Shown here: positions 1-7,382 of the stretch, piece by piece
Position numbering within the stretch: the first letter of the stretch is position 1
Layout of the letters: each line of letters opens with the position of its first letter
Origin: Bacillota bacterium
GTDB taxonomy: Bacteria; Bacillota_A; Clostridia; Christensenellales; Aristaeellaceae
NCBI GenBank assembly: GCA_023421735.1
Contig: JAEZSP010000009.1
Coordinates: forward strand, 1 to 64,000
Direction: 5' to 3'
Length of the DNA: 64,000 nucleotides
Made by a program: the position numbers and the translations under genes
The notes under the pieces: model-generated
What the model was told of the DNA's origin: nothing
Databases searched by the model: none
The model's input: only the letters and a program-made list of their open reading frames with translations

Positions 1-389
1 CGCACAGGACGGAACCTCTGGCGCGGGTACTCTTGGGCGAGGAAGGATGCGCGGACGGATAGGTCATGCGAAGCTCGTCGCTTGCGGGAAGTTGAAGATC
101 GGTTCCATCGATGGCGAAGAGGCGGTATCCGTGAAAACGCCTGATGGCGTTTTCACTTAGGATCTGTTCGCGGGTGTCCTCGAACAGTACCCGGAATGCC
201 TCCGGACGGATGTGCCGACGGGCTTTGGAGAACGCCTGGGGCGTAACGGACTGGTCGACCGTAAGGACGTTCTCAAAGAAGGTGTCCAGTTCGTTGCGCA
301 GGGATGTCACGATGCGGCTCAGGATCATGCAGACGCAGAAAGAGAACGCAAGCATCCGCATGCGGGAGAACCATTTCGGATCCCTGAAT
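1..389 (-). pseudogene. IS4-family transposase fragment (5'-truncated, runs off window)
   Basis: Reading the reverse strand from about 389 to 1 gives one open frame beginning DPKWFSRMRM. It continues through FSKARRHIRPEAF to AIDGTDLQLP, a pattern typical of IS4-family DDE transposases; the Asp in AIDGTD is the probable first catalytic Asp. Family members normally carry about 20 residues before DPKWFSR. Those are missing, and the upstream sequence is instead an IS256-type transposase in another frame. The 3' part lies outside the window, so DDE completeness cannot be judged. No start codon or ribosome binding site precedes the fragment, so it is probably inactive. Confidence 0.8.
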
Positions 390-647
390 GGGAATCTCTC
401 CCAGTGTACTGCGCAGCGTCTTGGGCTTATAGCCGTTGCGCGAGTCTCCGTACGCGGGATCAGCTGCTTCGCGCTCGTCGATTTGCGTCTCGATCTCCTG
501 CTCCAGCATCGTCTGGATCGTCCCGCCCAGCAGATCCTTCAAGGCTTTCTGAAGGTCCGCGGTCGTCTTAACGTTGTAGGTCTCGATGAGGTTCATGAGC
601 AGTTCTTTCTTCTCGTCCGGGATTGCGTACTTGCTTTTCCGTGGCAT
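384..647 (-). pseudogene. IS256-family transposase, N-terminal fragment
   Basis: The first 88 residues (MPRKSKYAIP through TLGEIPIQ) match the N-terminus of IS256/Mutator-type transposases, including the NGYKPKTLRSTLGEIPIQ segment. After Gln88 the homology stops and the sequence becomes the IS4-type fragment in a different frame. The remaining ~36 residues are therefore out-of-frame IS4 sequence. The DDE catalytic core, which makes up most of a ~400-residue IS256 transposase, is gone. The start has a good upstream AGGAGG (revcomp of cctcct at 658-663). This is a dead remnant produced by insertion or recombination with an IS4 element. Confidence 0.85.
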
Positions 648-936
648 GTAAATGCACCTCCTCTGTGGTAGTATTCCTCACAGTTGGTGCTCTTTTACAG
701 AAAATTCTGAACAGGCTCTTTCAATACGATATTGACACACTAAGCTCGATACCCTATTGAACAGTAACCTTACCTCTTTTTCTGGTAACTCGGGTGCATA
801 GGTCGCGTAACCCTGTCTCCCGTTCTCCGGCCGCCATTTCTTACACTTTCCACTGCCGATTTTCTGCACTTTCAAAATGTATTGACATCTTTGACGAGCT
901 TGATATCAATCTCATACCAAGTATCCGTCCAGTATG
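648..936. other. Non-coding IS flank
   Basis: No convincing gene is visible. The stretch 697-720 contains an AT-rich imperfect palindrome (acagaaaattctga) just outside the IS256-type start, where the element's terminal inverted repeat would be expected. A 65-codon reverse frame at 678-875 has no recognisable domain and no good ribosome binding site, so it is not called. Confidence 0.4.
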
Positions 937-1911
937 TTAGTGCGCGATGGTAAAGCGGAAGTCGCCGATCACGGAAAGCGTGTCTGTAGAACCGATATTC
1001 ATAATTTTCAGAAGTTCACCGGTGAACGTTCCGCTGCAACAGGTCTTGTCCGCATCAATTTCAGTGATGGTGAAGGAGTAGCTTGTTCCAGCCGGCGCAA
1101 CCTGCACACCGTATGCAGTTGCAGAATAAGTTGATGAGGTTTGCCAAACACCTCGGTCAAATTCGTTGAGCGCTGACTGGCAGTCGTAGAACAAGAGCGC
1201 CGTCCGCCCGGTATCCGGATCGACCACACTGTTGCTTTTTACCTCAAAAGGGAATCCAATTGCAATAGAATCAATACCGTCGCTGAATACTGCTAGGATA
1301 GAGCCGGAATCAAGGCACCAGGTTGACACGTAATCCCGCAGTTCTGGTGCGTCAGAACGTGAAGAAGGAACCCAGTTACTCCCGTCGTATAGCTCTCCAC
1401 CGCCATTCGTCATAATATATGTTTGTCCGTTTACATTGATCCGTATGTAATCGCCGACGATCTCATCCGCGAAGTCGTCGAGGATGCTGCTGGTCGGCGT
1501 GGGCGCGGTGGAGATGCTCGCGTACTCAAACCCTTCCTCATACACGACGATCACGCGCATGGGGGTGAGCGACGGATAACTCACGATGGCGATGTGCGCG
1601 CCGCCGAATTCCAGGATTTCCGATTGCCACTGATCACCCTGCGCGCTGCCGCTCTCTACAAACCCGAGAGCAAGCGCCTGGCTGCGGAAGTCCTCGATTT
1701 GCTGCTGGGTGACGTCCATGTACAGTGTGCCGTCTCCCTTGGGAAGACCCTCGACATCCACCTTGTCCCGCTTGGAGGTAGCCCCCGCAAAACAGGCGTC
1801 GGCGTCGGGAACCGATACTGTCGCGGACACCGCGGACAACAGATCTGCCTGCGCCCCGCTGGCGAACAGGAACAGGATGCACAAGGCCATAACCAAACTG
1901 CGTGTTTTCAT
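937..1911 (-). CDS. Exported protein of unknown function
   Basis: A 324-residue protein whose first 22 residues (MKTRSLVMALCILFLFASGAQA) form a clear Sec signal peptide ending AQA. The frame is open further upstream, but the start at 1911 has AGAAAGG nine bases before it and gives the signal peptide. The mature protein has several Cys residues, including an adjacent pair near the C-terminus (KTCCSG), and no lipobox. I recognise no domain. It faces away from the kinase-NACHT cluster and is separated from it by a 441-base divergent region. Its style (short signal peptide, acidic mature part) resembles the exported proteins at 6358, 7383 and 11970, which suggests related surface functions; that link is inference. 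Confidence 0.7.
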   Translation of the reverse strand: MKTRSLVMALCILFLFASGAQADLLSAVSATVSVPDADACFAGATSKRDKVDVEGLPKGDGTLYMDVTQQQIEDFRSQALALGFVESGSAQGDQWQSEILEFGGAHIAIVSYPSLTPMRVIVVYEEGFEYASISTAPTPTSSILDDFADEIVGDYIRINVNGQTYIMTNGGGELYDGSNWVPSSRSDAPELRDYVSTWCLDSGSILAVFSDGIDSIAIGFPFEVKSNSVVDPDTGRTALLFYDCQSALNEFDRGVWQTSSTYSATAYGVQVAPAGTSYSFTITEIDADKTCCSGTFTGELLKIMNIGSTDTLSVIGDFRFTIAH

Positions 1912-1963
1912 AATCATGATCCTTTCTCTTGCGCGGAAGCGTCCGCGTACACTCATTATGTCA

Positions 1964-1969
1964 ATTATA
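1964..1969 (-). promoter_or_regulatory. Extended -10 promoter for the exported protein
   Basis: On the reverse strand the sequence TGGTATAAT is an extended -10 element (TG-N-TATAAT) about 50 bases upstream of the start at 1911. No good -35 box is visible. Confidence 0.5.
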
Positions 1970-2217
1970 CCACAATCCGTCGCTTTTTGAGAATAGCTTT
2001 TCGCGGCACGTACCAGTTTAATGTGCAATTCTGAAACAAATAAAAATGCCATATCATCGTGGTCGTGTCCAAATTTTCACGCATGGCATAGACGGTGCGC
2101 GGCCGCATATATCATCTGGATTCATCTGCCTTTGGCGACGGATTTGTTGGTTATGGGCACGACGGAAGTATATAACGTGCGCGTGCGGGTTCATTGAACT
2201 TGTTTCCTGAAATAATT

Positions 2218-2245
2218 CAAATTGCATTATGCAAATTGCATTAAT
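2218..2245 (+). repeat. Tandem 14-bp direct repeat upstream of HTH gene
   Basis: Two adjacent copies, caaattgcattatg and caaattgcattaat, differ only at the last two bases. They sit 21 bases before the -35 box of the HTH-kinase operon. Tandem sites at helical spacing are typical of regulator binding sites. The rest of 1912-2352 holds two divergent promoters and no gene. Confidence 0.6.
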
Positions 2246-2266
2246 CGATTTTGTTGATTTGGAATA

Positions 2267-2295
2267 TTGCGCATCTGCATATTATCGTGTAAAAT
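2267..2295 (+). promoter_or_regulatory. Promoter of the HTH / kinase-NACHT operon
   Basis: TTGCGC and TAAAAT are separated by exactly 17 bases. A transcript would start near 2302, giving a ~50-base leader before the chosen start at 2353. Confidence 0.55.
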
Positions 2296-2352
2296 GACAG
2301 TATTGTGTGTGCCGCGCCGTATATGGAAGTTTTGCGAACGGGAGATGCCGAT

Positions 2353-3447
2353 ATGGAGGTATATACGCGTTTGAGCATGGCGGAATGGGATCGTCTGGCC
2401 GGGGGTGGTATGTCCGCCAGACAGGCGGCTGATTTCCTTTATGCGGGATTGCCTTGCCGCCGCTTCTGCGATGTGCTCACGCAGGTATACATCGGAGAGG
2501 ATTTGCGCGCCCGTCTCACCGAAGCTTTTCGCGCTGCGGGTGCTTCTCTGGATAGTGCGGATCGTACCGCCCGTAACTGGATTTCAGGCGCAAACGTGCC
2601 TAATGATCGGAATACCGTGTTCCGCGTAGCCTTTGCTTTGGGCCTCAGTGTGGAAGACACGGATAGACTTCTCTGCGCGGCATCAGATTACGGCATCCAC
2701 GCCCGAGATCCAGTCGAAGCGGCGTATCTGTTTTGTTTGGCGACGGGGCGGGGTTACGCGAACGCCCGGTGTTTGGCGGAGAAATCCGCTATCGACGCGG
2801 TGGCAGTGGTCGCGGGGAGCGCCTCGCAGCTTATGGACGAGGAAGTACGTGTTCTCGTGACGGAGGATGACTTCCGCACATGGCGAAGAGAGCGAGCTGC
2901 TGATTTTTCCAAATTGCACAATACCGCCTACAGCTTTTTTATGGAGAGCCTTTGGCACCTATTGGGAGAGGGAGAGGATTTTTCACTGGAATACATCTGC
3001 GATTCCGCCCTACGTTTTAATGACAAGATTCCCTTGGGTCGCGATCGTACCCGGTTCAACGATTTGCAGAAGGTACTCAAGCGCTACTGGCCCAACGCCA
3101 CTGCCGTCAAACAGATGAAGGAGCGCCGCATTGATGTGACACGTAAGATACTGATCCTCCTCTATATTCTATGTGAAGGCGTTACAGACGACGACTACCG
3201 GGAACTGGAGGAGGACTATGTTCAGCCTCGTGAGCGGCTCGAGACCCACGCCGCCTCCATCAATGCGATGCTCAAGACATGCGGTATGGGTCCGTTGGAT
3301 CCCCGGGGCCAATTCGACTGGCTGGTGCTCTACTGTCTTTGCTGCGATGCTGACGAGACCATGGGCGAGCGCATGGAGCAGATGCTCGCCTGGGTATTCG
3401 ATCGGGAAACGAGTTCAACCGGCGCGGGCACGGGCGGCGTATCATGA
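2353..3447 (+). CDS. XRE-like HTH protein partnered with kinase-NACHT
   Basis: A 364-residue protein, probably cytoplasmic. Residues ~49-112 resemble an XRE-type helix-turn-helix: the stretch NWISGANVP followed by VFRVAFALGLSVEDTDRLL fits the recognition-helix and following-helix pattern of that family. The remainder is helical with no domain I can name. The frame also opens at 2305 and 2323, but 2353 is preferred because GGGAG lies eight bases upstream. The stop overlaps the next gene's start as ATGA, so the two are translationally coupled and probably act together. The gene lies just downstream of a tandem direct repeat and a promoter, so autoregulation is plausible. Family assignment is moderate; the regulatory role is inferred. 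Confidence 0.7.
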   Translation: MEVYTRLSMAEWDRLAGGGMSARQAADFLYAGLPCRRFCDVLTQVYIGEDLRARLTEAFRAAGASLDSADRTARNWISGANVPNDRNTVFRVAFALGLSVEDTDRLLCAASDYGIHARDPVEAAYLFCLATGRGYANARCLAEKSAIDAVAVVAGSASQLMDEEVRVLVTEDDFRTWRRERAADFSKLHNTAYSFFMESLWHLLGEGEDFSLEYICDSALRFNDKIPLGRDRTRFNDLQKVLKRYWPNATAVKQMKERRIDVTRKILILLYILCEGVTDDDYRELEEDYVQPRERLETHAASINAMLKTCGMGPLDPRGQFDWLVLYCLCCDADETMGERMEQMLAWVFDRETSSTGAGTGGVS

Positions 3448-6341
3448 TCGCAGGATGGACAACGGGAGGGATTCATGTGCGATCAGCCTTGCGCCCGGGA
3501 GATGAGGTCGTTGCGGGTGTCTGCGCCTATCGCGTTGACGCGGTTCTCGGGATGGGTTCCAACGCCATCGTATACCGCGTCAGTTACCGGGATTCATTGG
3601 GCGCAGCGCGTCACATCGCGCTTCTCAAGGAACTGTTTCCCGCGGTCGAAGGGGTCGCGCGGGTTGGCGCGGAAATTGTCGTGTCTGACGCGGCTTTGGA
3701 AGCCTTCGATCTTCACAGGCAGAGCTTTCTGAGAGGCAATGAGGCGCACCTGCGCCAACTGCGTTCACAGGCGGGCCGGGTCATCGGCAACCTCGACAGC
3801 TTCGAAGCGCACGGAACCTTGTATACGCTCCTGGAATACCAGTCCTCGCGCACATTGGAGGACGCGCTGGCCGAGGAACAAATCGCCTCGGCGGAACGCG
3901 CGGCCCGGCGCCTGCTCTCCCTTTTGGAGGCGCTGTCGCCCTTTCACCGGGAAGGGATTCTGCACTTGGACGTGAGTCCTGACAATCTCATTTTAATGCC
4001 TGTCTTGCGCGGGTACGAATCGGACTTGGAGCCCATGCTGCTCACCGATTACAACGGCGTTTGGGATCGGACATCCCCCGAACCTCCCGTCCATCTCTCC
4101 AAGCCCGGATATTCCGCGCCTGAGGCGCGCGTGGGCGATGCGGACGCCCTTTGCGAGGCAACCGACCTGTTCAGCGCGTGCGCGGTGTTCTTCCGGATGC
4201 TCGTCGGACGCCAGCTCACCGAGGCGGAATGCTGTGGCCAGTTTCTCTCCGGCGTGTGCCGCGAGGTGGAAAAGGCGTGCGATGCCCTGCCCAAAACGGC
4301 GAGCTTCCAGGCGATTCAGATGATTCGAAAGGGGTTAAGACCCCTGCCCCGCCAACGCTACCAGTCCATTGAGGAGATGCGCGATGCGGTCCGGGAGTTA
4401 CTGGATCGGATTCACATGCGGGGAATTACCCATGCGTCGCTGTGGGAGGCGGCTCGGGCGAGTCTTTCGAACGATGCGCTGCCGGAACGGTCCGTCCGGA
4501 TGCAAATAGATGAGGACGGCGTTCGGCTGCCTGCCGACGAGAATGCCCTTCTCGGCGCGGGAGGGCTGCTGCTCTTGGCGGGGGCTGGGGGCATGGGCAA
4601 GACGACGATCCTGCGCGCGCTGCACTGCAAGTGCGTTCGCACATACAGCCCGGGGGAATCCGCGTGCTATTACATTCCGCTCTTCCGCTACCGGGGTGGG
4701 GCGAACTTCCTTGTGAACTGCCTACTGGAACGGTTGCGCCCCGCGGACGATTCCGAAGACGCCCGAGCGGCGCTTTTTCGTTTCATCTCCGTTCCGCTGC
4801 GGGATGGGGTGCCGCGGCTTTTGCTCCTTTTAGACGGGCTTAACGAGGCGGGAGCGCGGCGTGAGCCGCTCCTTCGGGAGATTCGTACCCTTTCGATGCT
4901 TCCCGGCGTACGCATCATCGCCTCTACCCGGGACGAGACCGACCGGGCGCGGCTACCGGAGGGCATCCGGATGGTGCGCCTTTTGTCGCCGGACGACGCG
5001 GAGGTGGACCGATATCTTTCGGAATGTGGCCTTTTATCGGTGACACCGCCTCCTGCCCGGGAGGCGCTTCGCAACCCGCTGCTTTTAAGTCTGTATGTAC
5101 AAACATGGGAGGCTTGGCGTGCGAGCGGGAAGAGCCTTATGGCCACGGATCCGGATTTTACCTCCGCCGATCGGCTGCGGGAGCATTTCCTGGAGGGGCA
5201 ACTCCTACGCGACGAGGAGCTCCACCGAGAAAGCGAAGCGGACTGCCTGCGTGCCCGGTACGCCGTGGAGCACGTTCTGCCCCGGTTAGCCCTTGCGATG
5301 GGGAACCGCGCCGCGCTTACCCGGGAGGAGGCGCGCGCCTGCCTGGGACGGGCCATGCGCGATCTCAGGGAACGTGATTTCGCCCGAGCATTTCCCGCGT
5401 ACACAGGCAAGAGCCGGGCCATGCTGGAGGGCATTCGGACCGGGGACGAGTGGTACGATCTGATGGTGCGCGAGATTCTGGTCGGGCGAATGACCCTATT
5501 GACCCTCGGGACCGGCGGAGAGATATCGCTTTTCCATGAAAGCTTCCAGGCGGGGCTTGCCCAAGAGGGGCGGCAGCTGCGCATTCGGCGGCGCACGCGG
5601 GGGTGGCGACGCGCGGTGGTGGGAATCGTGTGCGGTTTGGTGCTGGTCGGTGCCGGATACCTTACACAGCCGTTCCTGCCATCCGCCCTTACTAGGGCGG
5701 AACAGAGCGCGGTGGAAAACCTAGAAAACGCGGGGTATTCCTCTCTGTTGGAGGTGGGACAGGCGCTGGAGTCGGCGCGCGGAGTGCGTTCCGCGCTGGT
5801 GGCCGGTGGGAAAGCGCGAACCGCGGCCCTTTTGCCCCTGTCCGGGACAAGCGATGCGGAGATAGGCGTGCCATGGGAAAAGGCAGCTCTGGATCAGGAC
5901 GCGTGGCAGACGGTTTTGGATTCACCGGAGGACACCTCCCGACTCAGTTTGGCCGCGCTTCTGGTACTCTCGGACGCGTACGCAGACGGCCACGGTGCCG
6001 AGTACCGGGAGGAGAGGCTCTCCGAATACGACGAATTCTGCGCGCTTCAGGATACATACCTGGTATTGGTATACTACGCCGCCTATGCGGATACCGATCA
6101 GGACGCATTAACCCTTTTATACCAGGGATTGAGTGCCCAGCCGGAATTGCGGGACGCGTTTATCACGACGGCAAAGCCGGCGGGAGACTCCACCGCCGTT
6201 TCTGCCCAGCGGAATGCCGCCCGCAAAATGCTCGAGGAATCGGCGTTCTACAACCTGGCCGCGCGGGAGGCGGCCGACTGGCCGGATGCCGCGGCGATGG
6301 CGAAGGAACTGGGTGCGCGGCTCGCCGCGCTTCAAGAATAA
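3444..6341 (+). CDS. Transmembrane Ser/Thr kinase-NACHT STAND ATPase
   Basis: A 965-residue fusion. Residues ~30-320 are a Hanks-type kinase: Gly-rich loop GMGSNAIVY (36-44), candidate Lys62, catalytic loop HLDVSPDN (174-181, a non-RD form), DYN in place of DFG (202-204) and SAPE (224-227). Residues ~365-560 are a NACHT/STAND NTPase: Walker A GAGGMGKTT (380-388), Walker B LLLLLDGLNE (459-468) and an arginine-bearing sensor-like strand IIASTRDE (491-498). A single hydrophobic segment (~722-741) follows a basic stretch, so by the positive-inside rule the kinase and NTPase are cytoplasmic and the last ~224 residues are outside. That tail is acidic and helical. The protein is coupled to the upstream HTH gene and followed 16 bases later by an exported protein. 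NACHT proteins in bacteria include defence and signalling proteins; the role here is unknown. Confidence 0.85.
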   Translation: MIAGWTTGGIHVRSALRPGDEVVAGVCAYRVDAVLGMGSNAIVYRVSYRDSLGAARHIALLKELFPAVEGVARVGAEIVVSDAALEAFDLHRQSFLRGNEAHLRQLRSQAGRVIGNLDSFEAHGTLYTLLEYQSSRTLEDALAEEQIASAERAARRLLSLLEALSPFHREGILHLDVSPDNLILMPVLRGYESDLEPMLLTDYNGVWDRTSPEPPVHLSKPGYSAPEARVGDADALCEATDLFSACAVFFRMLVGRQLTEAECCGQFLSGVCREVEKACDALPKTASFQAIQMIRKGLRPLPRQRYQSIEEMRDAVRELLDRIHMRGITHASLWEAARASLSNDALPERSVRMQIDEDGVRLPADENALLGAGGLLLLAGAGGMGKTTILRALHCKCVRTYSPGESACYYIPLFRYRGGANFLVNCLLERLRPADDSEDARAALFRFISVPLRDGVPRLLLLLDGLNEAGARREPLLREIRTLSMLPGVRIIASTRDETDRARLPEGIRMVRLLSPDDAEVDRYLSECGLLSVTPPPAREALRNPLLLSLYVQTWEAWRASGKSLMATDPDFTSADRLREHFLEGQLLRDEELHRESEADCLRARYAVEHVLPRLALAMGNRAALTREEARACLGRAMRDLRERDFARAFPAYTGKSRAMLEGIRTGDEWYDLMVREILVGRMTLLTLGTGGEISLFHESFQAGLAQEGRQLRIRRRTRGWRRAVVGIVCGLVLVGAGYLTQPFLPSALTRAEQSAVENLENAGYSSLLEVGQALESARGVRSALVAGGKARTAALLPLSGTSDAEIGVPWEKAALDQDAWQTVLDSPEDTSRLSLAALLVLSDAYADGHGAEYREERLSEYDEFCALQDTYLVLVYYAAYADTDQDALTLLYQGLSAQPELRDAFITTAKPAGDSTAVSAQRNAARKMLEESAFYNLAAREAADWPDAAAMAKELGARLAALQE

Positions 6342-6357
6342 CGGAAGGGAGAAAATC

Positions 6358-7062
6358 ATGAAACGATTGATGGGACTTATTCTAGCGCTCATCCTGCTCA
6401 CGGCTGCGGCGCACGCGGAGGTGAATCCGCAATTCGAGGAGGCTTGCAATTTGCTGGCCCAGGCGGCTCTGCAATTACAGGTCGCGTATGAAAAATTCGG
6501 GGAAACCCTGGATGCCCTGGAAGAAGCGGACGCGGGCACGCTTTCGCGGGACAATTGTCTTGCGCGGCTCCATGCGCTCTCGGACGAATTGTGGGCCATG
6601 GAACCTCTGACGATCACTCCTTCAGACGATCTCGCGGCGTACATGCTCTCTCGTGGATTTATGCCGGAGGATTTTCAGGCGGTGGCTGACGACGCGGTTT
6701 ACTCCGCCCGCGGCAGCGCCGATGACATCGACAATTACATTGCCGTGATGGAGGCCGGTCCGGAGACATCCGTGCCCGACACGGCGTATGACCGGCAAAT
6801 CATCGCCATTCAAAAGCAAATGGACTTTGTCGCGCTCAATACGGTACTTCTACCTGCAGACGACGAGGAGGCTGCCGAAATCCAGACCGTGGTTGTAGAA
6901 CCTACCGGGTACCTTATGGAGGCGGGGCTCCCCTGGGAGCGCGACCTTGCGCTGTGCGTGGCCAAGTATGACGCGCTCGAGACGGAGCTGGAAGAAGTGC
7001 TTTCCCAGATGTCCAACCAGGCGGCCGACATGGAGGAAGCGCTGGATCAAATCGAAAACTGA
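6358..7062 (+). CDS. Exported protein of unknown function
   Basis: A 234-residue protein beginning with a signal peptide (MKRLMGLILALILLTAAAHA) cleaved after AHA. GGAAGGGAG lies eight bases before the ATG, which selects this start over a longer open frame. The mature part is very acidic, has no cysteine-based lipobox, and ends in a helical segment (LETELEEVLSQMSNQAADME) with coiled-coil character. It begins 16 bases after the kinase-NACHT gene, so it is almost certainly co-transcribed. A natural hypothesis is that it meets the extracellular tail of the kinase-NACHT protein; nothing in the sequence proves this. Confidence 0.8.
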   Translation: MKRLMGLILALILLTAAAHAEVNPQFEEACNLLAQAALQLQVAYEKFGETLDALEEADAGTLSRDNCLARLHALSDELWAMEPLTITPSDDLAAYMLSRGFMPEDFQAVADDAVYSARGSADDIDNYIAVMEAGPETSVPDTAYDRQIIAIQKQMDFVALNTVLLPADDEEAAEIQTVVVEPTGYLMEAGLPWERDLALCVAKYDALETELEEVLSQMSNQAADMEEALDQIEN

Positions 7063-7174
7063 CGGTACACTGGTCAGATTTGCCGCTGGAAACGCCTTCC
7101 ATGACTCGGATGGGGATGGTGGTATCGTATTGTTCAGATCAAGGGCCGCTCGGCCCGGAACGGAGGAATCATTT

Positions 7175-7332
7175 GTGAGGCGCGTTTGCGCGGCGTTCCT
7201 GGCACTTATCCTACTCCTCTGCGGCGCGGCACTGTCCGAGAGCGTGGAGGCACCGGCGTGTATCACAATTACGGAATATCTTTGGTGTGCAGCTTCTGCG
7301 ATGGCACGGGGGCGTGTCTAACGTGCGGAGGC
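7175..7332 (+). pseudogene. Frameshifted exported zinc-knuckle protein
   Basis: A GTG with CGGAGG eight bases upstream starts a frame encoding a signal peptide (VRRVCAAFLALILLLCGAAL) that ends at 7321 after 48 codons. In the +2 frame the same DNA encodes CSFCDGTGACLTCGG (7288-7332), a CxxCxGxG zinc-knuckle motif like those in the gene at 7383. The two halves make sense only as one protein, so the gene appears frameshifted and also truncated: the second frame runs straight into the next gene's ribosome binding site. A sequencing error is the alternative explanation. Confidence 0.6.
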
Positions 7333-7382
7333 ATCCAACTAAAGAACTATAAATGGTGTTCAAAGAAAAAGGAGGTTTCCCC

